This document shows positions 20,707-32,170 of a DNA stretch of 64,000 nucleotides, in pieces. The stretch's first letter is position 1; every line of letters starts with the position of its first letter. The stretch is from the NCBI GenBank assembly GCA_905221605.1, contig CAJNDS010001613.1, positions 155,401-219,400 on the forward strand, read 5' to 3'. This DNA comes from Symbiodinium natans (lineage: Eukaryota > Sar > Dinophyceae > Suessiales > Symbiodiniaceae). The translations under genes were made by a program, and so were the position numbers. The notes under the pieces were generated by a model, which was not told the DNA's origin, did no database searches, and was given only the letters and a program-made list of their open reading frames with translations.

Positions 20707-23700
20707 AGTGGGTGGCTTAAATAGGGTCTATTTGGAAGCTGAGAGTCGTGTTTGGTGTGGTAGATAGAAAGGAAAGGGCATGATAAAGTAGCGAGAGGAG
20801 CTCTTCAATTCCCTTCCTTATCTCCTATGCTCTTTTCCTTCTTTATTGCAACAGGAGAAGACAGGAAAAGGGCTTCCATTCCCCTCTTCTTCCTTTCTTG
20901 TGTTTTTGTCATTTAAAGGGGAACAGGAGAAGACAAGGGAAAGAGAAGGAGAGAGCAGAGATAAAAGGAACACAATTCTAATGGGAAGAGCCAAGAAAAG
21001 AATAGAAGAGAGATGAACAAAGAAGATGGAGAGACAAAACAAGGCGCAAAGAAGATGGCACTCTTCTTTATCTATCCTCTCGCCCTTCTCTCTCCCTTCC
21101 CTCTTTCTTTTCGAAACAGAAAAACTAAAAAGGAAGAACTTGAAAAGGAGAAGGGTAAGGAAAAGAGCAGAAGAGACAGGCCGAAAAGAGGAATATGATG
21201 AACTGAAAAGAAGAGAAAACACAAGAAACAAGGAGACGGATAGCACTCTTCTTTATCTATCATCTCTCCCTTCCTTGTCTCTCGCTTTCCCCTCTACAAT
21301 TAAAAAAATAGGTGCCCTCTCTCCTCTTCAGGAAGCCCCCTTGCCCTTATTTTGCTGGCTTTCTGTCATTTAGAGGGGAACAGGAGAAGAGGAGGGAGAG
21401 AGAAGGAGAGGGGAGAGATAACAGGAATCCAATTTCAGTGGAATAGCAAAGAAAAGAATAGAAGAGAGATGAATAGAGAAGAGGGAGAGACAAAACGAGG
21501 CGCTGAGAAGATGGCACTCTTCTTTATCTATCCTATCTCCCTTATCTCCTTTACCTTCCTAGGCTTTATCATTCAAGTTCTTTTCTTGTGTTTTATCAGT
21601 TAAACGGAAACAGAAGGAGAGAAGGGAACGGGAAGTGAGAGAGGAGAGACAAAAGGAGGCCATTTTAATTTTCTGGAAGGGTACTGAACAGAAGAGAGGA
21701 GACAAGAAACAAGGAGACGGAGGCACACAACAAGGCGCAAAGAAGATGGCGCTCTTCTTTATCTATCATCTCTCCCTTCCTTGTCTCTCCCTTTTCCCTC
21801 TATTATTAAAAAGGACAAGACCTCTTCGCAGATAGGTGCCCTCTCTCTTCTTCAGGAAGCCCCCTTGCCCTTATTTTGCTTGCCTTCTGAAACGACAAGG
21901 AAAACAACACATAGAAAGAGAGGAAATGGAATGAACCAATAGGCAATGGAGCATGGAAGAGAAATGAGGACAGGCGAAATGCAAAAATCAGGCAAAGAGG
22001 AGATGGTGCTCGTTTTCATCTTTCCTCTGGTTCTTATTTTTCTCTTCTCTTGTTCATTTCCGTTAGAAAAAACAAAAGGAATAACAATGAACATGTAAGC
22101 AAACCCAGCTGATGCTCATGATTTTTTTCCTTTCTCCCTCTCTCTCTCTCTCCATATATGGGCGATGGAACGGGTGTCCTTGCTGGGCCGTTTCCTGCAT
22201 CTTCAAGTGAGGAACCTAAGTGTTTTCTTTTGTTCGTTTGAAGACACAGAAAGCGATTAAAAGGGACGTCCATTTTGGATTGGCAGCCAACCTCTCTCTC
22301 CCTATATATGGGCGATGGAATGGGTGTCCTTTTTGATCGTTTTCTGCATCTTCAAGCGAGGAAAAGGGACACCCCACAAGAAAGCACTTAGGGTGTCCCT
22401 TTTGCTCGTTTGAAGACACAGCAAGCGATTAAAAGGGACGCCCATTTTGGATTGGCAGCAAACCCAGCTGATGCTCATGATTTCTCTCCCCCCCCATATA
22501 TGGGCGATGGAACGGGTGTCCTTCTTGGATCGTTTTCTGCATCTTCAAGCGAAGAAAAGGGACACCACAAGAAACACTTAGGGTGTCCCTTTTGCTCGTT
22601 TCAAGAAACAGAAAGCGATTAAAAGGGACGCCCATTTTGGATCGGCAGCAAACCCAGCCGATGCTCATGATTCATCTCTGTCTATATATGGGCGATGGAA
22701 CGGGTGTCCTTCTTGGATCGTTTTCTGCATCTTCAAGCGAAGAAAAGGGACACCACAAGAAAACTCTTAGTAAGGGTGCCCCTTTTGCTCGTTTCAAGAC
22801 ACAGAAAGCGATTAAAAGGGACGCCCATTTTGGATCGGCAGCAAACCCAGCTGATGCTCATGATTTATCTCTGTCTATATATGGGCGATGGAACGGGTGT
22901 TCCTGATCGTTTTCTGCATCTTCAAGGGAGAAAGAAGGGCACCACCCAAGAAGGAAAAGTAACATCAGATATAGGGAGGGAAATTGAAGAGCTCCTCTCT
23001 TTACTTAGTCATTCCCTTTCCTCTCTTCTTATCTGTTGTTTTCTTCGCTTCAAAAAGCAAAATAAGGGAAAAGAAATTTCCTGAAGAGGAGGGAGGGCAC
23101 CTATTGAAGAGCTCCTGTCTTTACTTAGTCATTCCCTTTCCTCTCTTATCCGTTGTTTTATTCGCTTCAAAAAAGCAAAATAAGCGAAAAGAGATTTCCT
23201 GAAGAGGAGGGAGGGCACCTATCTGTAAAGAGCAATCGTTTAGAGGGGGACAGGAGAAGAGGAGCGAGAGAGAAGGACAGAGGAGAGATACAGGGAATCC
23301 AATTTCAATAGAACAGCAAAGAAAAAAAGAATAGAAGAGAGATGAATAGAGAAGAGGGAGAGACAAAACAAGGCGCAGAGAAGATGGCACTCTTCTTTAT
23401 CTATCCTATCTCCCTTATCTCTCCCTTCCTTCTTTCTTTTCCAGATAAGAACAACTAAAGAGGAATGATTATGAAAAGGAGAAGAGTAAGGAAAAGAGCA
23501 GAAGTAGGCCGAGAAGAGGGACATGATGAAGTACGGCAAGGTCCAAGCGCAAGGAGTCACCCTCTGCTTTACCTTCCACTGCTTTATCATACAAGTTCCT
23601 GTCTTGTGTTTTATCAGTTAAACGGAAACAGAAGGAGAGAAGGGAAAGGGAAGTGAGAGAGGAGAGACAACAAGGAGGCCATTTTAATTTTCTGGAAGGG

Positions 23701-25800
23701 TACTGAACAGAAGAGAGGAGACAAGGAACAAGGAGACGGAGGAACACAACAAGGCGCAAAGAAGATGGCACTCTTCTTTATCTATCATCTCTCCCTTCCT
23801 TGTCTCTCTCTTTTCCCCTATTATTAAAAAGGACAAGACCTCTTCGCAGATAGGTGCCCTCTCTCCTCTTCAGGAAGCCCCCTTGCCCTTATTTTGCTTG
23901 CTTTCTGAAACGACAAGGAAAACAACACATAGAAAGAGAGGAAATGGAATGAACCAATAGGCAGTGGAGCTCTTCAATTTCTTTCCCTATCTCTTTTCTT
24001 CTTTTTTCATTCTTCATTCAACAAGGAAAAGAAACTTCCTTTTGTGTGTTTTTGAGATTTAAAGGAGAACAAGAGAAGAGAAGGGAGAGAGAAAGGAAAG
24101 AGGAGAGATCAAAAGGAATGCAACTCTAAATGGAAGAGCAATGAAAAGAATGGAAGAGAAATGAGGACAGGCGAAATGCAAAAGTCAGGCAAAGAGAAGA
24201 TGGTGCTCGTTTTCATCTTTCCTCTGGTTCTTATTTTTCTCTTCTCTTGTTCATTTCCGTTAGAAAAAAACAAAAGGAATAACAATGAACATGTAAGCAA
24301 ACCCAGCTGATGCTCATGATTTTTTCCCTTCTCCCTCTCTCTCTCTCTCTCCATATATGGGCGATGGAACGGGTGTCCTTGTTGGGCCGTTTTCTGGATC
24401 TTCAAGTGAGGAACCTAGGTGTTTTCTTTTGTTCGTTTGAAGACACAGAAAGCGATTAAAAGGGACGTCCATTTTGGATTGGCAGCCAACCCAGCTGATG
24501 CTCATGATTCTCTCTCTCTCTCTCTCTCTCTCTCCCTATATATGGGCGATGGAATGGGTGTCCTTTTTGATCGTTTTCTGCATCTTCAAGCGAGGAAAAG
24601 GGACACCCCACAAGAGCACACTTAGGGTGTCTCTTTTGCTCGTTTGAAGACACAGAAGGCGATTAAAAGGGACGCCCATTTTGGATTGGCAGCCAACCCA
24701 GCTGATGCTCATGATTTCTCTCTCTCTCTCTCCCTATATATGGGCGATGGAACAGGTGTCCTTTTAGATCGTTTTCTGCATCTTCAAGCGAAGAAAAGGG
24801 ACACCACAAGGAAACACTTAGGCTGTCCCTTTTGCTCGTTTGAAGACACAGCAAGCGATTAAAAGGTGCGCCCATTTTGGATTGGCAGCAAACCCAGCTG
24901 ATGCTCATGATTTATCTCTGTCCCCATATATGGGCGATGGAACGGGTGTCCTTTTTGGATCGTTTTCTGCGTCTTCAAGCGAAGAAAAGGGACACTACAA
25001 GAAAACACTTAGTAAGGGTGCCCCTTTTGCTCGTTTCAAGACACAGAAGGCGATTAAAAGGGACGCCCATTTTGGATCGGCAGCAAACCCAGCTGATGCT
25101 CATGATTTATCTCTGTCTATATACGGGCGATGGAACGGGTGCCCTTCCTGATCGTTTTCTGCATCTTCAAGGGAGAAAGAAGGGCGCCGCCCAAGAAGGA
25201 AAAGTAACATCAGATATAGGGAGGGAAATTGAAGAGCTCCTCTCTTTACTTAGTCATTCCCTTTCCTCTCTTCTTATCTGTTGTTTTCTTCGCTTCAAAA
25301 AGCAAAATAAGGGAAAAGAGATTTCCTGAAGAGGAGGGAGGGCACCTATTGAAGAGCTCCTGTCTTTACTTAGTCATTCCCTTTCCTCTCTTATCCGTTG
25401 TTTTATTCGCTTCAAAAAGCAAAAAAAGCGAAAAGAGATTTCCTGACGAGGAGGGAGGGCACCTATCTGTAAAGAGCAATCGTTTAGAGGGGAACAGGAG
25501 AAGAGGAGCGAGAGAGAAGGACAGAGGAGAGATACAGGGAATCCAATTTCAGTGGAATAGCAAAGAAAAGAACAGAAGAGAGATGAATAGAGAAGAGGGA
25601 GAGACAAAACGAGGCGCAGAGAAGATGGCACTCTTCTTTATCTATCCTATCTCCCTTATCTCTCCCTTCCCTCTTTCTTTTCGAAATAAGAACAACTAAA
25701 GAGGAAGAATTTATGAAAAGGAGAAGAGTAAGGAAAAGAGCAGAAGTAGGCCGAGAAGAGGGACATGATGAAGTACGGCAAGGTCCACGCGCAACGTCTG
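20707..25800 (+). repeat. second large copy of the macrosatellite region
   Basis: Near-identical to 8494-13593, with landmarks at ~21364, ~23234 and ~25482. Differences: 20880-21360 is an inverted copy of ~5780-6280, and part of the first hairpin-unit array is shorter. It begins with GGTGGCTTAAATAGGGTCTA, as at 8497. Confidence 0.9.
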
Positions 25801-27945
25801 CCCAGAATTAAATAATTTAAATAATTTAAATCCGAAAGGGGCGTTTCGGATTTAAATTATTAAAATTATTTAATTCTGGGAAGGGGGGGGGCCCGGTCCT
25901 GCCCCCCCCCCCCTCTTTTCGGATTTAATTTATTTAAATTATTTAAATTACTTAAATTATTTAAATTATTTAAATTATTTAATTCAGGGGGTGGAATTAA
26001 ATAATTTAAGTAATTTAAATGCGAAAGGGGGGGTTCGGATTTAAATTATTTAAATTATTTAATTCCCCCCCCCCCGGAATTAAATAATTTAAATAATTTA
26101 CATAATTTAAATAATTTAAATAATTTAAATAAATTAAATAATTTAAATAATTTAAATCCGAAATGGGGGGGGGGGGGCAGGCCCGACCAGGCCCCCCCCC
26201 CTTCCCAGAATTAAATAATTTAAATAATTTAAATCCGAAACGCCCCTTTCGGATGTAAATTATTTAAATTATATAATTCTGGGAAGGGGGGGGGGCCCGG
26301 GCCTGCCCCCCCCCCTTTTCGGATTTAATTTATTTAAATTATTTAAATTATGTAAATTATTTACTTCCGGGGGGGGAATTAAATAATTTAAACAATTTAA
26401 ATCCGAAAGGGGGGGGGTTCGGATTTAAAAATATTTAATTTTCCCCCCCCCCCCCCCCGGAATTAAATAATTTAAATAATTTAAATAATTTACACCCCTT
26501 TCGGATTTAAATTATTTAAATTATTTAATTCTGGGAAGGGGGGGAGCCCGGGCCTGGCCACCCCCCCTTTTCGGATTTAATTTATTAATTATTTAAATTA
26601 TTTAATTCCGGGGGTGGGAATTTAATATTTTAAATAATTTCAATCCGAAAGGGAGGGTTCGGATTTAAATTATTTAAATTATTTAATTCCACCCCCCGGA
26701 ATTAAATAATTTAAATAATTTAAATAATTTAAATAATTTAAATAATTTAAATAATTTAAATCATTTAAATCCGAAAAGGGGGGGGGGCCAGGCCCGGGCC
26801 CCCCCCCTTCCCAGAATTAAATAATTTAAATAACTTAAATCCGAAACGCCCCTTTCGGATTTAAATTATTTAAATTATTTAATTCTGGGAAGGGGGGGGG
26901 GCCCGGGCCTGGCCCCCCCCCTTTTCGGATTTAATTTATTTAATTTATTTAAATTATTTAAATTATTTAAATTATTTAAATTATTTAATTCCGGGGGGGG
27001 AATTAAATAATTTAAATAATTTAAATCTGAAAGGGGGGGTTCGGATTTAAATTATTTAAATTATTTAATTCCCCCCCCCGGAATTAAATAATTTAAATAA
27101 TTTAATAATTTAAATCCGAAAAGGGGGAGGGGCCAGGCCCAGGCCCCCTCCCCCTCCCAGAATTAAATAATTTAAATAATTTAAATCCGGAACGCCCCTT
27201 TCGGATTTAAATTATTTAAATTATTTAATTCTGGGAGGGGGAGGGGGCCTGGGCCTGCCCCCCACCCCCTTTTCGGATTTAATTTATTTAAATTATTTAA
27301 ATTATTTAAATTATTTAATTCCGGGGGGGGAATTAAATAATTTAAATAACTTAAATCTGAAAGGGGGGGTTCGGATTTAAATTATTTAAATTATTTAATT
27401 CCCCCCCCCGGAATTAAATAATTTAAATAATTTAAATACTTTGAATAATTTAAATAATTTAAATAATTTAAATCCGAAAAGGGGGGGGGGGGGGGCAGGC
27501 CGGGCCAGGCCCCCCCCCCTTCCCAGAATTAAATAATTTAAATAATTTAAATCCGAAACGCCCCTTTCGGATTTAAAGTATTTAAATTATTTAATTCTGG
27601 GAAGGGAGGGGGGGCCCGGGCCTGGCCCCCCCCCTTTTCGGATTTAATTTATTTAAATTATTTAAATTATTTAAATTTTTTAATTCCGGGGGGGAGAATT
27701 AAATAGTTTAAATAATTTAAATCCGAAAGGGGGGGTTCGGATTTAAAGTATTTAGATTATTTAATTCCCCCCCCCCCCGGAATTAAATAATTTAAATAAT
27801 TTACATAATTTAAATAATTTAAATCCGAAAAGGTGGGGGGGGCCAGGCCCGGGCCCCCCCCCCCTTCCCAGAATTAAGTAATTTAAATAATTTAAATCCG
27901 AAACGCCCCTTTCGGATTTAAATTATGCAAATTATTTAATTCCTT
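25801..27945. repeat. palindromic AATTTAAAT satellite, ~350-bp higher-order unit
   Basis: CGAAACGCCCCTTTCGG palindromes recur at ~26237, 26844, 27192, 27556 and 27904. Between them are ATTTAAATA runs and G/C tracts paired as GGGGGGGCCCGGGCC. It resembles the 2.33-3.66 kb satellite but has a different GC core. Confidence 0.9.
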
Positions 27946-27971
27946 GCCCCAGAACCCCCAGAAACGACAAC

Positions 27972-28081
27972 AGGGTCTATTTGGCAGATGGCTTTTGTGA
28001 ATAAGCATACGTTTTGGGGCCTTATTTCCTCTTTAAAACCCGAGTCTCAGCTTCCAAATAGACCCTATTTAAGCTGCACAC
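27972..28081 (-). mobile_element. block-bounding element, right copy (inverted)
   Basis: Reverse-complement relative of 2204-2319, starting AGGGTCTATTTGGCAG and ending AAATAGACCCTATTTAAGC. It closes the satellite block. Confidence 0.75.
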
Positions 28082-28514
28082 GCCCCCCCCCCCCTCCCCC
28101 CCCCTCCCCCCCCCCCCCTAAATGGAACTGCAAAGTGTTTTTTATAATTGGGGGGGGGGGGGGGGGTTTATCCAAAAGTCATGTTTGGGGTCCAAAAGAG
28201 TTTAAGGTGTAGGCTTGAAACACCAAACCCTAAACCTTAGAACCCCAAACCCTAAACCCTAAACCCTAAGCCCTAAACCCTAGACCCCCAACCCTAAACC
28301 CTCTGAGGGTGTTGTTGGTGTTCAGGGATTTAATTGGAGGCCTGAACCCCCCCGCCCCCCCCCCCTAATTCGGAATAGGGTTTAAACGGCGGGCTCTCGG
28401 TTTCGGGAGGATTTTCCGGAATGCGGTTTTTATTATTAGGGTTTAGGGTTTAGGGTTTAGGGTTTAGGGTTTAGGGTTTAGGGTTTAGGGTTTAGGGTTT
28501 AGGGTTTAGGGGGC
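28082..28514. repeat. C/G tracts, degenerate and perfect telomere-like arrays
   Basis: Poly-C (28083-28118) and poly-G (28150-28165) tracts, CCCTAAA units at 28220-28300, and a perfect TTTAGGG array at 28433-28510. No gene. Confidence 0.8.
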
Positions 28515-28585
28515 GTTTCGTAAAAAGGGGGAAAAGGATTAAGCTCAGCATAGGTCTCCCTAAGCCCCTCGAGTTGCAGGGTATC
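28515..28585 (-). CDS. candidate exon
   Basis: Minus strand: acceptor TTTTTGGTCCAG, frame DTLQLEGLRETYAELNPFPP then FYETPP. It lies between two perfect TTTAGGG arrays (28433-28510 and 28598-28660). Confidence 0.4.
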
Positions 28586-28758
28586 CTGGACCAAAAACTT
28601 AGGGTTTAGGGTTTAGGGTTTAGGGTTTAGGGTTTAGGGTTTAGGGTTTAGGGTTTAGGGCAAAAGAAGGACAGCCATTCAATTCTGGCAGGATTAGACC
28701 TCCAAAAGATCACCGGTTTCCTACACAGCGACTCTGAGATCCCGAATGCTGCTGTTTT

Positions 28759-28855
28759 CTTAAGAACCTCAAAAGGATAACAACTAAAAACAAACTACAT
28801 TACCCGTAATAAGGAATCATATGTTTATATTTTCCGGGGTTCCGGGGTTCTTAAG
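28759..28855. mobile_element. AT-rich MITE
   Basis: About 97 bp with terminal CTTAAGAACC and GGTTCTTAAG. It interrupts the exon-like region between 28665-28755 (minus frame FGISESLCRKPVIFW) and 28870-28947. Confidence 0.5.
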
Positions 28856-28869
28856 CAATGAATAGAATG

Positions 28870-28947
28870 AGTCCAGGCCTTGGCCAAGCCCAAAGGCAGG
28901 AAGTAGAGAGGCAGCTTGCCTGACTCGGAGTGGGTCTTCACCAGTGC
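28870..28947 (-). CDS. candidate exon of TIR-like membrane protein
   Basis: Minus strand: acceptor GCGACGAAG, frame ALVKTHSESGKLPLYFLPLG then LAKAWT. Its position just after the LWSPEYFTR exon and the LPLYFLPLGLAKAW stretch resemble, from memory, the segment that follows the TIR-like core in this dinoflagellate family. Confidence 0.4.
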
Positions 28948-29015
28948 CTTCGTCGCCCAGTAGCGACCCTAAACCCTTAAGGGGTTTAGGGTTTAGGGTT
29001 TAGGGTTATGATAAT

Positions 29016-29134
29016 AAGGGTACTTGGGATGTTCCCCCTCATACTAACAGCCCTTAATAGGGATTATAGTACCCCCGATTATAATCCCTATTAAGGACTG
29101 TTAGTATAAGGGGAACATCCCAAAGCGTACCCTT
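29016..29134. mobile_element. hairpin MITE, family D copy 1
   Basis: Near-perfect inverted repeat with ~53-bp arms: TGGGATGTTCCCCCTCATAC...AATAGGGATTATA and its complement, around a ~12-bp loop. A second copy is at 53882-53975. Confidence 0.85.
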
Positions 29135-29325
29135 AGCCGGTTTAAAGGTTTAGGGTCGGGCTTGAGGCTACCCAAATACTGATAAGGGTACCCCTATGCT
29201 TTTGGTTGGTGACTTGGTAAGGGACCCTAAACCCTAAACCCTAAACCCTAAACCGTAAACCCTACCCTAAACCCTAAACCCTAAAACCAACCAAAGGGTA
29301 AAGGGCACCACTGGGCTGCCAAGAT

Positions 29326-29405
29326 GCCGCCATCTCCAGTGTACACCAAAGCCTGAGGTTGTTCCAGGTTTCGACTCTCACACTCGCTCAAGGCCGGCAA
29401 GGCAT
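29326..29405 (-). CDS. candidate exon
   Basis: Minus frame ALPALSECESRNLEQPQALV then YTGDGG. It is flanked by TTTAGGG and by an element ending ACTGGGCTGCCAAG. Confidence 0.25.
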
Positions 29406-29553
29406 AGGGTTTAGGGTTTAGTTCGGGTTTCTAAGGGGGCTTCGTTTTGGGTTTTTGGGCTTCGGCTTGGGGGTTGATACTGGGCAATCTTGAGAAAATC
29501 CGATATCCTTACCAGTCGAGCTGTCTTGGCAGATCAACCCGGATACCGCGAGC

Positions 29554-29667
29554 CTAGTAAAGTACTCCGGGCTCCACAGGACGAGAACTTCGTCGCACTG
29601 GGCAATGTACGCCGCGAAGGAGTCTATACCCTGCTGGCGCAAGTCGGAGTCGTATTGGTACACGCAC
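29554..29667 (-). CDS. exon: TIR-like core, second half
   Basis: A 114-bp exon between AG acceptor (GCAGACAAG^) and a GC donor (TTTACTAG^GCTCGC). It reads CVYQYDSDLRQQGIDSFAAY then IAQCDEVLVLWSPEYFTR. Spliced to 29782-29913 through a GC-AG intron of 114 bp, it rebuilds the contiguous motif FFDKL-CVYQYD with the Leu codon split exactly. The LVLWSPEYFTR strand-loop resembles the distal TIR-domain box (S-x-x-Y-x-x-S-x-W). Function unknown; signalling or NAD-related activity would be speculation. Confidence 0.6.
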   Translation of the reverse strand: MRVPIRLRLAPAGYRLLRGVHCPVRRSSRPVEPGVLY

Positions 29668-29781
29668 CTTGTCTGCTTTGGGAAAATGGGGGCTGCAGCA
29701 CCATCAAACCCTAAACCCTTATAGTTCCTTGTGTCACGAAGAGCAGAAGAGGCAAAGCATTTCTGAAAGCAGCCTACAGGC

Positions 29782-29913
29782 AACTTGTCAAAAAACATGC
29801 TGGGTTGGCGGATGCCCAGCCCCAATCGGAAAGGAATGTGGTGCCAAAATGCCAGTGATACAAAGAACGTGCACACGCCTGGGCAGTCCACCCACGATGC
29901 AGAAAACAGGTCT
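29782..29913 (-). CDS. exon: TIR-like core, first half with membrane segment
   Basis: A 132-bp exon after acceptor GTATGGCAG. It reads DLFSASWVDCPGVCTFFVSL then AFWHHIPFRLGLGIRQPSMF and FDK-L, ending on a GC donor (AAGTT^GCCTGT). The hydrophobic part then FFDKL fits the order seen in the dinoflagellate family, where a helix pair precedes the DKLCIxQ motif. Confidence 0.55.
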
Positions 29914-29999
29914 CTGCCATACACCCTAAACCCTAAACCCTAAACCCTAAACCCTGAACCCTAAACCTAAACCCTAAACCCTAAACCCTAAACCCTAAC

Positions 30000-30122
30000 A
30001 AGGCCCGCAATGAATCGGAAGCAAATCGGTGCCAAGGCTCCTGCAATGAGGACATGTGGAGTCGGCATTTCTCCAGCGACGCGCTGCTTTTGAATCGTAA
30101 AGGAATAGCAGGCCACGATGCC
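30000..30122 (-). CDS. exon with transmembrane helix
   Basis: A 123-bp exon: acceptor CTACGAAG, frame GIVACYSFTIQKQRVAGEMP then TPHVLIAGALAPICFRFIAG, donor GTTAGG that is itself the start of the telomere-like array. Confidence 0.5.
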
Positions 30123-30195
30123 CTTCGTAGCCCAGTAGCCATCTACCCTAAACCCTAAACCCTAAACCCTAAACCCTAAACCCCCTAAACCCTCT

Positions 30196-30290
30196 TAATA
30201 AAGGGTACCCTTTTTTCGGGAGAGGTTGGCTATTTTATAGAGGGAACCTGACCTTGAACCAATAGAAAAGGGAAAAAGGGTACCACGGAA
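30196..30290. mobile_element. short dispersed element, family E
   Basis: Shares AATAAGGGTACCC and AAAGGGTACCAC termini with 29176-29320 (split by CCCTAAA units) and 44980-45062. Confidence 0.5.
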
Positions 30291-30357
30291 CTCCCAAGGC
30301 GCACCAACGAAGCTGGTGCACAGGAGGGCTCCGTACCTCGGCTTTCGCTCTCGCCCT
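30286..30357 (-). CDS. candidate exon
   Basis: Minus frame GRERKPRYGALLCTSFVGAP then WEFR, ending at the family E element. Confidence 0.35.
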
Positions 30358-30634
30358 TAGAGGCTTGGGGGCCCAATGAACCCTAGAAGGGTTTGGGTTT
30401 TAGGGTTTAGGGTTTAGGGTTTAGGGTTTAGGGTTTAGGATTTAGGGTTTAGGGTTTAGGGTTTAGGGTTTAGAGTTCAGGACCTGCAGAAGGGTTTGGT
30501 TTTTTTAGGGTTTCGGGTGTAGGGCTTCATATACCTTCATCGGGATGACAAGCGATTCAGGGTGTGCAGCATGACTCCAATGATAGGGTTCATTTCAGTC
30601 CTCAGGGTTGCTAATCATTGAGTTCTGCTTTCAT

Positions 30635-30735
30635 GTCATCGACTACTCTGGGAGGATCCAAAGTGTAGATCCCCCTAAGGGTTCCTAAGAATGACCCAAA
30701 TTCGAAGTGCAGGGCCTAGGCTGCTATTTTAGGGG
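30635..30735 (-). mobile_element. dispersed element, family F
   Basis: Carries GGGAGGATCCAA and TTCCTAAGAATGACCC; related copies at 31455-31535 and 32043-32170. The last has inverted ends CCTTGGGAGGATCC / GGATCCTCCCAGGGG. Confidence 0.6.
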
Positions 30736-30784
30736 CTCTAGGTAGTCGATACTCCGTTTTATGTTTTTCTAATGGCTGGTGAAC

Positions 30785-30858
30785 CCTTCGGCATGCGATC
30801 TGCATTAGGCACGGCGGCAAGTTGAAGCGAATCCATAGGGCGACCAGTTTGGCGAAGC
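30785..30858 (-). CDS. exon of TIR-like membrane protein
   Basis: Acceptor GGCGCCAAG-type (CGCCAAG^GC), frame FAKLVALWIRFNLPPCLMQI then ACRR, donor GTTCACC. It follows the SHCWRDSR exon, where the family (from memory) has a similar ALKF-x-ALC-x-x-x-NLP stretch. Confidence 0.45.
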
Positions 30859-30947
30859 CTTGGCGTCTGCCGACATGTGCAGCATGCCCCCTATCACTAA
30901 GGCACTGAGCAGTGGAAACCATCTCATTCAGATTTCAACACAAACGA

Positions 30948-31055
30948 CTTAGTTGCTGAGTTCACAAGCCCCCAAAAAACAGTGTAGACTTTCAGTTCTC
31001 TGGGGGAACCTACTACCCCAAAAAAGAGTAACGTGTACCCATTCAGCTACTAAGC
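30948..31055 (-). mobile_element. introner-like MITE, family A copy 2
   Basis: A 108-bp relative of 28-133 with the same ends and an internal GAAAGTCTACACTGTTTTTTGGG-like core. No matching target duplication is visible here. It lies directly downstream (minus strand) of the SHCWRD exon. Confidence 0.6.
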
Positions 31056-31082
31056 CTAAGTGTCCATGAACAGAAGGCAAGG

Positions 31083-31161
31083 CACGGCTATCGCGCCAGC
31101 AGTGGCTGATGAACACGTGTACGCGCTCCGCATCGTAGGACTTCAAGTACAGCTTGTCTGC
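31083..31161 (-). CDS. exon: SHCWRD motif of TIR-like membrane protein
   Basis: Acceptor CCCTAGAG, frame ADKLYLKSYDAERVHVFISH then CWRDSR. VFISHCWRD is equivalent to the first TIR box (D-V-F-I-S). From memory, YLKSYDAERVxxFVSHCWRD is a hallmark of the same dinoflagellate family as the exons at 29.5-29.9 kb. The 3' border is uncertain. Confidence 0.55.
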
Positions 31162-31569
31162 CTCTAGGGTTTAGGGTTTAGGGTTTAGGGTTTAGGGTTT
31201 AGGGTTTAGGGTTTAGGGCTATGCGTGGGCAGTTCCCCATTCTGGGGGACCATCTCCCTTGCAGAAGAAAATGCCCTTGATACCCTAAACCCTAAACCCT
31301 AAACGCTAAACCCTAAACCCCCCTTGTGAATGGAGTCGAAAAATGCCCTTTACAGGGTCTGTTTGGGGGCTCCAACAGCCCCTCCTGGTCTTGAGCAACC
31401 CTGCCCAAGAATCCTCACAGAGGCTCCAACAAGTAGAACCGCCCCCGAAAAAAAATCCTGTACTAAGTGGGTCATTCTTAGCAACCTTTAAGGGGATCTA
31501 CTTCTTGGATCCTCCCAGGGGTCTGGGTAGTCCATCCAACCCTCTAAACCCTAAACCCTAAACCCTAAA

Positions 31570-31692
31570 CGCTGAGGGGCCTCCGTGCTCGAAAAGCTGG
31601 CCGTTGCGAGGCTGGTAGCGGCGAAATGGCGTCCGAAGGACTCCAGTGCATGGAACAGGGAGGTCGCGCGCAGCCTCAGAGGTGCGAGACAT
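31570..31692 (-). CDS. candidate exon with in-frame ATG
   Basis: Minus frame MSRTSEAARDLPVPCTGVLR then TPFRRYQPRNGQLFEHGGPS. High GC3; flanked by TTTAGGG and CCCTAAA. It may be the start of the TIR-like gene or an upstream exon. Confidence 0.4.
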
Positions 31693-31805
31693 GTTCGGTA
31701 GGGTTTAGGGTTTAGGGTTTAGGGTCTAGGGTCTAGGGTTTAGGGTTTAGGGTCTAGGGTTTCGAGTTTAGGGTTCAGGAATTAGGGCTTAGATGAGATA
31801 CGGAC

Positions 31806-31888
31806 CTCGGCCACGCATCCCCACGCTCAGAATCCGATTCGCCTTCAGCCCCCCAAATCAAGCGCCCATGCGGCCCGACGAACAAATC
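31806..31888 (-). CDS. candidate 83-bp exon
   Basis: The acceptor is the telomere repeat itself (GGGTTTAG^GATTTG). Frame FVGPHGRLIWGAEGESDSER then GDAWPR, donor GTCCGT. Confidence 0.4.
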
Positions 31889-32042
31889 CTAAACCCTAAA
31901 CCCTAAACCCTAAACCCTAAACCCTAAACCCTAAACCCAATGACCCCCCCTAGATAACATCTGAGGCCCTTGACAGACATCCCAACTATGCTAACTCTCA
32001 CCCTACAACTCTCACTCTGGAGTCTGACCTTATTGGGGTACT

Positions 32043-32170
32043 TGCCCAAACCCCTTGGGAGGATCCAAAAATAGTAGAGCCCCAAAAAAGTACCCTCTAC
32101 TACTTTGGGGTCATGCTTAGGAACCCTCAAAGGGGATCTACTTCTTGGATCCTCCCAGGGGTCTGGGGAT
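32043..32170. mobile_element. MITE family F, best-preserved copy
   Basis: Inverted ends CCTTGGGAGGATCCAA and TTGGATCCTCCCAGGGG, internal ACTTTGGGGTCATGCTTAGG. Confidence 0.65.
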
